Shown: positions 51,907 through 60,436 of the stretch, in pieces | How the letters are laid out: every line of letters starts with the position of its first letter | How positions within the stretch are numbered: the first letter of the stretch is position 1 | DNA from: UBA10324 sp038326325 | GTDB taxonomy: Bacteria > Bacteroidota > Bacteroidia > Chitinophagales > UBA10324 | DNA: 64,000 nucleotides | Reading direction: 5' to 3' | Assembly: GCA_038326325.1 (NCBI GenBank) | Contig: JBBQJW010000001.1 | Location: forward strand, 304,344 to 368,343 | Made by a program: the position numbers and the translations under genes | Notes under the pieces: generated by a model | The model's input: the letters and a program-made list of their open reading frames with translations, nothing else | Databases searched by the model: none | Told to the model about the DNA's origin: nothing

Positions 51907-52842
51907 ATGAATAAAATTCTGTTTGCAGCTTGTAAAGCCACAATTGTTCCATCAGTTCCGACCGAAAAGGAAGTTGTTATTGAAAGCGGTGACGGTCACA
52001 TTCACGGAAGTTTGTTGTTACCTGCAGATACAACTAAGCCGATGCCGCTTGTTATAATTATTGCCGGCTCCGGACCAACCGACAGAAACTGCAATCAAGC
52101 ATCAATGAAATCGGATGCATTTAAAATGCTTGCTGATTCATTTGCCAAAAAAGGAATTGCAAGTTATCGTTACGACAAACGCGGAGTGGGTGCGAGCAAT
52201 GATTATAAAATAAGTGAAGTCGATTTGCGTTTCGATGATTTTGTAACGGATGCGCTTGCATGTGTCAATCATTTCTGCGCAGATAAAAAGTTTTCGAAAA
52301 TAATTGTTGCTGGTCATAGCGAAGGTGCGCTTATTGGAATTCTCGCAAGCAAACAATCAACTGTTACAGGTTATATTTCCATGTGCGGTGCAGGAAGACC
52401 AATAAGCGTTGTATTAAAAGAACAATTAAGCAAGCAGCCTGATGCCATTAAAAATGAGTGTAACAGAATTATAGACAGTTTGCAAAACGGAAAACTTGTG
52501 AAAAATGTAAATCCGATGCTCGTTTCGTTATTCAGAGAAAGTGTTCAGCCATATATGATTTCATGGATGAAGTACGACCCGGCAAAGGAATTTTCAGAAT
52601 TGAAAATCCCTTCACTTGTGATTGAAGGTGACAGCGATGTTCAGGTTTCGGTTTTAGATGCAGAAACCTTGAAAAATGCAAACCCAACTGCTCAATACAA
52701 AATTGTTGCAGGCATGAATCATGTTTTAAAATCAGGATTTAAAAACCGCAACGAAAATCTTGCATCGTACAGTAAACCTGAGGTTCCCATCTCAGGTGAG
52801 TTTGTTAAGACTGTAACAGATTTTATTCTTGGAGTAAAATAA
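51907..52842 (+). CDS. Alpha/beta hydrolase
   Basis: 311 residues from the ATG at 51907, preferred over an earlier in-frame start 16 codons upstream. Oxyanion loop IIIAGSGPTDRN near residue 55, the nucleophile elbow VAGHSEGALIG near 140, and a C-terminal His in MNHVLK; an Asp is expected in EGDSDVQV. It resembles family-S9/BAAT-like serine hydrolases. The first 16 residues of the chosen form are not a convincing signal peptide, so it may be cytoplasmic or the N-terminus may be truncated. It converges with the F420-reductase-like gene. Confidence 0.8.
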   Translation: MNKILFAACKATIVPSVPTEKEVVIESGDGHIHGSLLLPADTTKPMPLVIIIAGSGPTDRNCNQASMKSDAFKMLADSFAKKGIASYRYDKRGVGASNDYKISEVDLRFDDFVTDALACVNHFCADKKFSKIIVAGHSEGALIGILASKQSTVTGYISMCGAGRPISVVLKEQLSKQPDAIKNECNRIIDSLQNGKLVKNVNPMLVSLFRESVQPYMISWMKYDPAKEFSELKIPSLVIEGDSDVQVSVLDAETLKNANPTAQYKIVAGMNHVLKSGFKNRNENLASYSKPEVPISGEFVKTVTDFILGVK

Positions 52843-52859
52843 TCTGAATTATCCGTAAA

Positions 52860-53513
52860 TTATTTCTTCAGCATTTTAAATGCTTGCGACCATTGATTGC
52901 GAAGAAAACCCGGAATGCACCATAAAACCACCAATGGTTCAATTGCTCTTGCTGATTCAGCCTTGCCCATGTCTTCTGTTTCCCAATTGAATGCAGTTAG
53001 GATTTCTGTTACACTTTGTTTTGCCAAATCGTTATTACCACAGATGAACATAGTGGGTTTCACTCCGTCAAAATCCGGATTCACCATAAAAGCATTGCCA
53101 GCACATGAAAAAGATTTTACAAAATTTATTTCCGGAAAAGATTTTTGCAACTGCTCCATCAACGAATCATTCGGTCCTGTAAATAATTGAATCACTCCAT
53201 TTACAGGTGGTAAATCCGCTATCGGATTAGTTGTATCAATAACTGTTTTCCCATTCAGGTTTTGAATTCCGGATTGTTCAATTACTTGCTTAGCAACATT
53301 TCCTTTTACTGCGAGAATAACAATTTCTCCATGCTGCGCCGCTTGTTCAAATGAATCAATCTTAAATTGATTTTCATTCTTCTCATTGAACTCTTTCAGT
53401 TTCGAAACATCGCGTGTTCCGAGCATCACATCACAACCTTGTTGCAAAAACCCTTTTGCCAATGCTTTCGCTACAGCGCCAGAACCGAGTATTCCTATTT
53501 TTTTATTCTTCAT
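52860..53513 (-). CDS. NADPH-dependent F420 reductase-like oxidoreductase
   Basis: 217 residues, Rossmann fold: KIGILGSGAVAKALAKGFLQ near residue 5, the ribose-phosphate-binding GTRDVSK near 32, ILAVKGN near 67 and VIDTTNPI near 92. The C-terminal domain carries SFSCAGNAFMVNP. This is the NPD-type subfamily that includes F420:NADP reductases and ferric reductase-like proteins. In a Bacteroidota genome F420 use is doubtful, so the real cofactor is uncertain. Confidence 0.78.
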   Translation of the reverse strand: MKNKKIGILGSGAVAKALAKGFLQQGCDVMLGTRDVSKLKEFNEKNENQFKIDSFEQAAQHGEIVILAVKGNVAKQVIEQSGIQNLNGKTVIDTTNPIADLPPVNGVIQLFTGPNDSLMEQLQKSFPEINFVKSFSCAGNAFMVNPDFDGVKPTMFICGNNDLAKQSVTEILTAFNWETEDMGKAESARAIEPLVVLWCIPGFLRNQWSQAFKMLKK

Positions 53514-53589
53514 AAAATTTTGTTTTTATTTTCAGGTGTAACATTTATGTGAAATAAAAGTTTCCTGAAAAAATTAATTATCAAAAATT

Positions 53590-54108
53590 TTATTCTTTTC
53601 CTGAATTGAACCCCAATTCATCTTTTAATAACTCAACCGTATTAAAAACTATTGGACAGGTTTTATAACTCTCCATCACTCTTCTCCAGTAAAGTTTTAA
53701 CTGTGCCTCATCAATGTATGGATACTGCGCACATGAACTGGGTCGCGATGCATAAATCGAACACATTTTGTTTTCGAGAAAAGTACATGGTCGCGCTTTC
53801 ATGTAATAAATCATTGACCCCCTTTCCTGATTCATGTAATCATTCATAAAATCTTCGACACTCATATTTTTTTCAGAAGCAAGAACTGCAATTTCATCTT
53901 TCATCACTCCTGGTTGCATTTGCCTGCAACAATTTCCACATTGAGTGCAATCAATTTCCTTTTCAACTTCCGGGATAATTACATCCAATGTAAAATCAAT
54001 CTGCTTCGATGGAAGGAGATGAATAAATTTTTGGAATGATTCATTCTCGATTTTCTTTTTGGCGAATAAATCAGGGAGAATTTCCGGTGTCTTGATGATG
54101 TCTTTCAT
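53590..54108 (-). CDS. YkgJ-type cysteine cluster protein
   Basis: 172 residues from the methionine at 54108; an earlier in-frame start adds 21 residues of doubtful sequence. The family cluster is CTQCGNCCRQM near residue 61 and CTFLENKMCSIYASRPSSCAQYP near 105, which together bind Fe-S or zinc. The C-terminus is helical. The role of this family (UPF0153) is unsettled; a zinc- or Fe-S-containing oxidoreductase has been suggested. It is transcribed towards the F420-reductase-like gene. Confidence 0.75.
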   Translation of the reverse strand: MKDIIKTPEILPDLFAKKKIENESFQKFIHLLPSKQIDFTLDVIIPEVEKEIDCTQCGNCCRQMQPGVMKDEIAVLASEKNMSVEDFMNDYMNQERGSMIYYMKARPCTFLENKMCSIYASRPSSCAQYPYIDEAQLKLYWRRVMESYKTCPIVFNTVELLKDELGFNSGKE

Positions 54109-54226
54109 TCGGTGCGAAAAATAAATAACGAAATAAAAATTTCGTGAGTAAGTAAGAATTTTAAAATCCACATTTCAATTACGGTCGCTTCTTCCTTAAT
54201 ATTGAACTATCAAAAAACCTTTTAAA

Positions 54227-56101
54227 ATGAAATCACTTTACATCAAACTTCTTCTGCTGTCACTTGTTCTTATAGCGGGAATGAACAATCAATCAAAAGC
54301 ATGTTATGCAAACTACACCCACACGAATGCCTGTGCTGGTGATACAGTTTGGTTTTATGCGCTCGACCTCTTTGCTGTTCACAGTTGGGATTTTGGAGAC
54401 ACCGTAAGCGGAAATCCGAACACTGCTTATGATGATACAGTATTCCATATTTACACAACACCAGGAACTTATTATGTCACACACTTCGATAACATCGGAG
54501 CTGAGTGGGCTTTCGAAACGCAGGTGATAACAGTTAGTGCTACTTGTTTTGGTGCGGTATTCAATCCTGTTTGCAGTGGTTCGCTTTCATTTACTTTTAA
54601 TAATCAATCAATAGGTAGTAACCTGACTTATCAATGGACTTTTGGCGAACCATCTTCGGGAGTTAATGACACAAGTGTTTTGCTCAATCCTTACCACACC
54701 TATACAAATCCGGGGGCTTATACTGTTACACTTATAATTTCTGACGGAACCCAAACAGATACCACAACACAAACGGTGAATGTTTACACAAGTTGCATGA
54801 GTGCTTATATCAGTTACAATCTGAATCCATGTGCGAATGACACTACGCATTTCTATTACAACTTTTCAGGTGTAACAAATGTGCTCTGGAACTTCGGCGA
54901 CCCTGCTTCGGGCATTGCAAATACCTCAACCGACATGGTGCCGATTCATATTTTCACTGCACCTGGATTGTATATTGGTTATGTGATATTTACTGATGGG
55001 GTTTACACTGATACACTAACAGTGATTACCGATGTGGTCGATTGCAATGTTTTTCCGGGTGATGCAAACCGAGATGGGCAAGTTACAGGCGAAGACATTT
55101 TAGCTCTTGCACTTTATTATGGCGACACAGGGGTTGTTCGTCCTGGTGCAACTTTAAATTTTACTCCGCAGGCGTGTACTGATTGGGGAACAACATCGAG
55201 CACTTTCACAGGAAATATGTATCTGAACGATATGGTGAATTTGAAAAATGCCGACTGTAACGGTGATGGAATTATTAATGATTTAGATGTGCAAGCAATT
55301 ACACAAAACTTTGGAATGATTTCGCATCCGCACAATATTAAATCACAAATGCAATTGGTTCCTCCGGGTGCGCCTCATTTAAGCATTGATTTAAGCTCTA
55401 CCATGTATGATGGCTGGAATGATACAGGTATCGCTACTATTAATCTTGGGAAAAGTGTTACACCCGCAACTAACATTTATGGAGTTTCTCTTACCATTCA
55501 ATATGACCCAAGTTTAATAGCAGGAAATACAATCGCTGTAGATTTTTCCAATTCATGGTTAGATACAACTGGTAACCCAAATCTTATTTCCGTTTATCAT
55601 AATGACGAAATAAATGGGGTACTCACAATTGCGCTTGCAAGAATAAATCATGTTTGCAAAAGTGGTTTTGGAGAAATTGCAAAAATCACTTTTGGTTTTG
55701 CTGGTAACGATGGAATAATAAACCTGAATATTAAAGAAAATGCAAAAGTGATGACCAATAATATGTTTGGAAACAGCGGATTCATTCAGAATTTCATTGA
55801 TATAAATCTTGATAATGGAACATCAAATGTTATCTGGGGTGGCATCAACGAAATTTCTCTCAACAACAATCTCACTCTCTATCCATCACCAGCGACTGAT
55901 GAATTATTTATTTCTTCAAAAGAAAATATTCATGCCGGAGAAATGAAAGTTTATGATGCGGCAGGAAAATTATTATTTGGCAAGAAAATGAATGGAATGA
56001 ATTCAGAAATTGATGTTCAACATTTTGCTGAAGGAGTTTATCTGCTTGAAGTGATTGATGGCACGAATGTTTACAGAAATAAATTTGTAGTGAGCAAGTA
56101 A
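54227..56101 (+). CDS. T9SS cargo with three PKD, dockerin-like and cohesin-like domains
   Basis: 624 residues. Signal peptide 1-24 (SKACYA). Three PKD-type domains (about 25-105, 110-190 and 195-270) with WDFGD, WTFGEPSSG and WNFGDPASG. Then a dockerin-like pair of EF-hand loops, PGDANRDGQVTGEDILALALYYG (about 280) and ADCNGDGIINDLDVQAITQNFG (about 340), then a cohesin-like beta domain (about 385-520: GIATINLGKS, YGVSLTIQYDPSLI and FGEIAKITFGFA). A type A sorting domain (about 555-624) ends it. The pair of dockerin and cohesin in one chain is unusual. It heads the surface-protein block. Confidence 0.72.
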   Translation: MKSLYIKLLLLSLVLIAGMNNQSKACYANYTHTNACAGDTVWFYALDLFAVHSWDFGDTVSGNPNTAYDDTVFHIYTTPGTYYVTHFDNIGAEWAFETQVITVSATCFGAVFNPVCSGSLSFTFNNQSIGSNLTYQWTFGEPSSGVNDTSVLLNPYHTYTNPGAYTVTLIISDGTQTDTTTQTVNVYTSCMSAYISYNLNPCANDTTHFYYNFSGVTNVLWNFGDPASGIANTSTDMVPIHIFTAPGLYIGYVIFTDGVYTDTLTVITDVVDCNVFPGDANRDGQVTGEDILALALYYGDTGVVRPGATLNFTPQACTDWGTTSSTFTGNMYLNDMVNLKNADCNGDGIINDLDVQAITQNFGMISHPHNIKSQMQLVPPGAPHLSIDLSSTMYDGWNDTGIATINLGKSVTPATNIYGVSLTIQYDPSLIAGNTIAVDFSNSWLDTTGNPNLISVYHNDEINGVLTIALARINHVCKSGFGEIAKITFGFAGNDGIINLNIKENAKVMTNNMFGNSGFIQNFIDINLDNGTSNVIWGGINEISLNNNLTLYPSPATDELFISSKENIHAGEMKVYDAAGKLLFGKKMNGMNSEIDVQHFAEGVYLLEVIDGTNVYRNKFVVSK

Positions 56102-56120
56102 TCCCTGAAAATAAAATTGA

Positions 56121-56160
56121 AAAAGACCTCCCCGATAAAATAATCGGAGCGGTCTTTTTT
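56121..56160 (+). terminator. Rho-independent terminator
   Basis: AAGACC and CCGAT arms pair with ATCGG and GGTCTT across an AAAATA loop, followed by a T tract. It ends the PKD-dockerin-cohesin gene, 20 bases after its stop. Confidence 0.8.
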
Positions 56161-56222
56161 GTTTTACAGAAATATTATTCTGTTATCATTCATCGAATAT
56201 CTTCACGCTCTCAAATTTTTCA

Positions 56223-57737
56223 ATGAAAAAAATCCTCTCTGCGTTTCTGATTTTTCAACTTTCAGTTCTCGCCTTTAATTCTTCAGCTCAGGTCCCTTAC
56301 CCAGTCACAAAACTTCCTGCTGATGCTCCGCAATGGGAAATTGAAATGTTCAAGCCCGGTGTTACACCCGATGCTGTTGCAGATTTATATGAACAGTATT
56401 ATGCCACTCACGATTTTGTAAAAAATTTTTACACTCAGTATTACAAGCACTGGATGATGAAACATGCTCGCGACAATGATGGTGCATTGTTCAATCTTCC
56501 TTTAGATGAAAATAAATTCAGCGAGCAGAAATATTTACAGAACACACATCAACATAATTTAGAAAAAGCAAGTGTATGGCAATGTATTGGTCCGATTGAT
56601 TTCGATCATCATGCTGCGAGCACAAGCTATGCGCCGGGTGCCGCGCATGTTTATACAGCAGAACAATCCTTTTCCGACCCGAATACTCTGTATGCTGGAA
56701 CAGCGAATGCAGGTGTGTGGAAGAGTATTGACAAAGGCGAAAACTGGACGAACCTTACAAAAGACATGATGCTCTCGCAGGTGCGTGCGCTTGAAATTGA
56801 TTTTACAGATCCGAATATTATTTATTTCAGCGGAGGCGGAAAAATTTATAAATCTATTGATGGTGGTTCAAGTTGGAATGCCACAGGCAGTGTAACATTT
56901 CAATCAGCTTTTGTTGATGCAAATGATATAATGATGTCAACTATAAATCATAACGAACTATGGGCTGCAACCGGAACAGGTCTTTGGTACACCAATGATG
57001 GGGGCACAAACTGGAATCAATTAATGAGCGGAGTGTGGCAGGAATTGGAAGTGAAACCAAATGATATAAATATTATGTACGCAATAAAACAAACCGGAGT
57101 AAAAACAGAATTTTATAAATCAACTGATGCGGGTCAAACATTTACCATTCGCCTTGGCGGTTATCCAGTTGCACTTTCGCCAAATGAACAGAAGAGAACT
57201 GAGATAACTGTTACACCTGCTGCTCCGAATATTGTTTATGCTTTTTGCACAGGTGTTGCCAATGCAGGATCAGGTTTGTACGGAATATATGTGAGCCACG
57301 ATGCCGGTGAAAACTGGAATTTTCAATGCTGCGGAACCGGCCCTGGTGGAGTTCCGGACACAGGCACGAATAAAAATTTATGCGGCTGGGATGATAAAGG
57401 CGGTGATGATGGCGGACAATATTATTATGATTTGGCAATGGCAGCTTCACCCTTCGATTCTAATGAAATACATATTGGTGCTGTAAATCATTGGGTGAGT
57501 TATGATGCTGGAGTGAATTGGAATTGTCCCGCAAAATGGAGCCATAGTGATAAACCAAACTATGTTCATGCTGATATTCATGATATTCATTTTTACAATA
57601 ACAACTGGTGGATTTCATGTGATGGTGGAATTTTTTATTCCGCATCGCTCGGTGACACTTTCACAAAAAACAATATGGAATTGCCGGAACTGATTTCTGG
57701 GGTTTCGGGATGGGTGAATGGGATGGAGATGAAGTGA
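56223..57737 (+). CDS. 5' part of a sortilin/BNR-repeat T9SS protein, frame ends early
   Basis: 504 codons as read. Signal peptide 1-22 (NSSAQ), then a VPS10/BNR-type beta-propeller: repeated WKSIDKGENWTNLT, YKSIDGGSSWNATG, WYTNDGGTNWNQL, YVSHDAGENWNF and WVSYDAGVNWNC units (S/T-x-D-x-G-x-x-W). The frame continues correctly to FTK (residue 482, 57668) and then reads out of register for 22 codons to a TGA at 57735. In the +1-shifted frame the propeller resumes at once as KQYGIAGTDFWGFGMGEW. So the true protein continues into the next entry. Confidence 0.8.
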   Translation: MKKILSAFLIFQLSVLAFNSSAQVPYPVTKLPADAPQWEIEMFKPGVTPDAVADLYEQYYATHDFVKNFYTQYYKHWMMKHARDNDGALFNLPLDENKFSEQKYLQNTHQHNLEKASVWQCIGPIDFDHHAASTSYAPGAAHVYTAEQSFSDPNTLYAGTANAGVWKSIDKGENWTNLTKDMMLSQVRALEIDFTDPNIIYFSGGGKIYKSIDGGSSWNATGSVTFQSAFVDANDIMMSTINHNELWAATGTGLWYTNDGGTNWNQLMSGVWQELEVKPNDINIMYAIKQTGVKTEFYKSTDAGQTFTIRLGGYPVALSPNEQKRTEITVTPAAPNIVYAFCTGVANAGSGLYGIYVSHDAGENWNFQCCGTGPGGVPDTGTNKNLCGWDDKGGDDGGQYYYDLAMAASPFDSNEIHIGAVNHWVSYDAGVNWNCPAKWSHSDKPNYVHADIHDIHFYNNNWWISCDGGIFYSASLGDTFTKNNMELPELISGVSGWVNGMEMK

Positions 57738-60277
57738 TGGTAGGCGGAACTTATCATAACGGCACACAACTTAAAGACAACAATGTTTATGAAAACGATT
57801 GGATGAGTACAATGGGAGGTGACAATATTCTCGGTGCTGTAAACTATGCAGAGCCGAATATCATTTTTTCTGATTATGGTCGCCATCAGCTTTCGCACGA
57901 CAGAACAGTTGATTTACAAAATATCGGAGCAGGAATGTTGCCGAGTGAATCATATATTGTTGGAGAGAATGGTGATTTGGAATTTAATCCGCGTGTATGG
58001 GGGAAAGTTTACATCGGTCGTGATTCATCCATTTGGATTTCTGAAGACAATGGATTGAGTTATCAATTGCTTCACAGTTGGGGAAATGGAAAAATTACTT
58101 CGATAGAAGTAGCTCCGTCAAATCCTGATGTGATTTATGCCTGTTATTATTTGAGTTACGGAGGATTAAAAAAATTATACAAATCAATTGATGCCGGAGC
58201 AACCTGGGTTGATGTTACACCGGCATCGTCAGTATTTAACAATGCATCAACAGCTATTCCATTTGATATAGCTGTAAGCAGTACAAACGAAAATGAATTG
58301 TGGCTGGTAAGAACACCTCAGAGTTCGGGTCAAACAAACCTTAATGGCTACAAAGTATTTAAAACAATGGATGGCGGAACTACCTGGCAGAATTTAACAA
58401 CTGTAACACTCGATGGCGAATACATCACATGCGTTGAACATCAGCGAGGAACTGATGGAGGAATTTATATTGGAACCCGCCGTGCTGTTTATTATCGGAA
58501 TAATATTATGCCAGATTGGGTGCTTTATAATTCAGGATTGCCTGTAAGCGCATTCTCCACTCAGGTTCAAATAGATTACAAAGATCAGAAAGTGGTGAAT
58601 GCCGGAAATCGAAGCGTGTGGGAGGCACCGCTATATGAATCGTCAACTGTTCAGGCATTAATTTCTGCTGATAAAAATATTGTTCACTGCACCCGCGATA
58701 CAGTTTACTTCGACGACCACTCGAACATGGCAGATTTGAATCCGACCTGGAGTTGGTCTTTCCCGGGGGGAAATCCTTCATCATCAACTATTCGAAGTCC
58801 GAAAGTGGTTTATGCGAACACAGGAATTTATTCTGTTACACTTACCGTAACCAATACAGCAGGAACATCAACGCAAGCACTTGATAGTTTTATTACAGTA
58901 TTTAATGAATGTGTTGCTGATACAGTTCCGGGAAATTGTTTGAATTTAAATGGCACAGATGCAAAAGCTTCTGGGCCTGCTTTAAATCTCAATTCAAATC
59001 ATGTTACTATCACCGTTTGGATAAAACCCATCGGAGTTCAGAATGATTGGGGCGGAATAATATTTTGCCGTGGTGGAAACACTACTGCTGGTATAAGTAT
59101 AAAGAATGATAATGAAATTAGAATTCACTGGAATAATTCTCAATGGAGTTGGAGCAGTGGATTATTCGCACCTGATAATGAATGGTCTTATATCGCATTA
59201 AGCGTAACACCTGATTCAGCTACATTATATGTTAATGGTATTCAATCAACTGACCATACTTCGTTTTCGATCGAAGAATTTAATAGTGCCATAAATATTG
59301 GCGAAGATCCGAATGGGGGTGGTCGATTTTTTACTGGAAAAATAGATGAGGTATGTATTTACAATCGTTCACTTTCAAAAAATGAAATTCGGGAATTGAT
59401 GCACCTCACAAAAAAACCACAGGATGATTTATCACTCGTTCGCTATTATCAATTTGATGAAAGCGGGGGACCCATTCTTGATAAGGTTGGAACTTTCCAT
59501 GCAAATCTGAATGGCGGAGCATCACGAATTAAATCTTCTGGCCCTTTTGGTGGTGGTTTCAGTTATCGAAAAAATATAACTGCTACAGGAACCCATTCAT
59601 TTCTTAATACGGGTTTCATTATTAACTGGAATGGTGGTTCAACATTACCAGATGGCGATGTAGTTGTTTCAAGAATCAATTTAAATCCCGATCAGATTCC
59701 ATCACTAAATTGGAATGCTCGAAGCTATTGGATAATGGATAACTATGGTGTAAACGATGTATTCACTACACCTCAAACAATCAACTTCGTTGGAATAGGA
59801 AATGTAAGTGTAACAGATGCAGCAAATCCAAATCGGTTTAAAATTTTCCTACGCTCACACAATGCAGACGGCAATAGCTGGGGCAATGCGGCCGATAGTG
59901 CAGATAATTGTACTCAGGGAACAGATGGAAATTCGACATTTAATAGTATAGGTGCATTCAACTCTTCGTGCCAAATGGATATCATAAACAGTTCAATTGT
60001 TGTAGTTGGAGAAGAGTTAATTCAAACTGAAAATTTTCAAACTTCATTCAATGTTTATCCAACATTGGTGGAATCGGGAAATATGATTCATGTAAAAACA
60101 AGTCTTGATGGTGAATGCAAATTTGTTTTGTCTGATATGGAAGGAAAAAAATTACTCCTGATTTCGTTTACTAAAGAGACTGTTGTGAATACAAAAAATC
60201 TTTCAGCAGGACTTTATACCTATTCTGTGATGTCGAATAATTATCAGCAGAATGGAAAAATTGAAGTAATAAAATAA
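57665..60277 (+). CDS. 3' part of the same T9SS protein: propeller, PKD, LamG and sorting domain
   Basis: About 870 codons in the frame joined at the A tract 57665-57670. The rest of the propeller (about 870-1090 of the joined protein) shows WISEDNGLSYQLL, YKSIDAGATWVDV and FKTMDGGTTWQNL. A PKD domain follows (WSWSFPGGNPSSS to STQALDSFITVFNEC), then a laminin-G/ConA-like domain (NGTDAKASGPALNLN to KIDEVCIYNRSL), and a type A sorting domain at the end (VYPTLVESGNMI to YQQNGKIEVIK). Joined to the 5' part, the protein would be about 1351 residues. It is probably a large secreted or surface adhesin or enzyme. Confidence 0.78.
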   Translation, partial: KKQYGIAGTDFWGFGMGEWDGDEVMVGGTYHNGTQLKDNNVYENDWMSTMGGDNILGAVNYAEPNIIFSDYGRHQLSHDRTVDLQNIGAGMLPSESYIVGENGDLEFNPRVWGKVYIGRDSSIWISEDNGLSYQLLHSWGNGKITSIEVAPSNPDVIYACYYLSYGGLKKLYKSIDAGATWVDVTPASSVFNNASTAIPFDIAVSSTNENELWLVRTPQSSGQTNLNGYKVFKTMDGGTTWQNLTTVTLDGEYITCVEHQRGTDGGIYIGTRRAVYYRNNIMPDWVLYNSGLPVSAFSTQVQIDYKDQKVVNAGNRSVWEAPLYESSTVQALISADKNIVHCTRDTVYFDDHSNMADLNPTWSWSFPGGNPSSSTIRSPKVVYANTGIYSVTLTVTNTAGTSTQALDSFITVFNECVADTVPGNCLNLNGTDAKASGPALNLNSNHVTITVWIKPIGVQNDWGGIIFCRGGNTTAGISIKNDNEIRIHWNNSQWSWSSGLFAPDNEWSYIALSVTPDSATLYVNGIQSTDHTSFSIEEFNSAINIGEDPNGGGRFFTGKIDEVCIYNRSLSKNEIRELMHLTKKPQDDLSLVRYYQFDESGGPILDKVGTFHANLNGGASRIKSSGPFGGGFSYRKNITATGTHSFLNTGFIINWNGGSTLPDGDVVVSRINLNPDQIPSLNWNARSYWIMDNYGVNDVFTTPQTINFVGIGNVSVTDAANPNRFKIFLRSHNADGNSWGNAADSADNCTQGTDGNSTFNSIGAFNSSCQMDIINSSIVVVGEELIQTENFQTSFNVYPTLVESGNMIHVKTSLDGECKFVLSDMEGKKLLLISFTKETVVNTKNLSAGLYTYSVMSNNYQQNGKIEVIK

Positions 60278-60319
60278 TTCAATTATTCTTTTTCGGGGAC
60301 TTTGGGAGAGGTCTACCTC

Positions 60320-60341
60320 CTACCATTCATTGGTAGTTTTT
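60320..60341 (+). terminator. Candidate Rho-independent terminator
   Basis: CTACCA, loop TTCAT, TGGTAG, then TTTTT. Short stem, 43 bases after the stop of the T9SS protein gene and 97 bases before the SprB-repeat gene. Confidence 0.5.
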
Positions 60342-60436
60342 AACTACTTATCGCACATAAGGCGCCACTCGTCGTTTTTATTGTCGTTGGTCAAGGCTCA
60401 TCATTCAGATTTGCTCCTCACTTAAAAACAAGAAGA

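Noticed and set aside
52860..53513. A genuine coenzyme F420 pathway
   Set aside because: Only a superfamily-level resemblance to F420:NADP reductase, with no F420 biosynthesis genes in the window.
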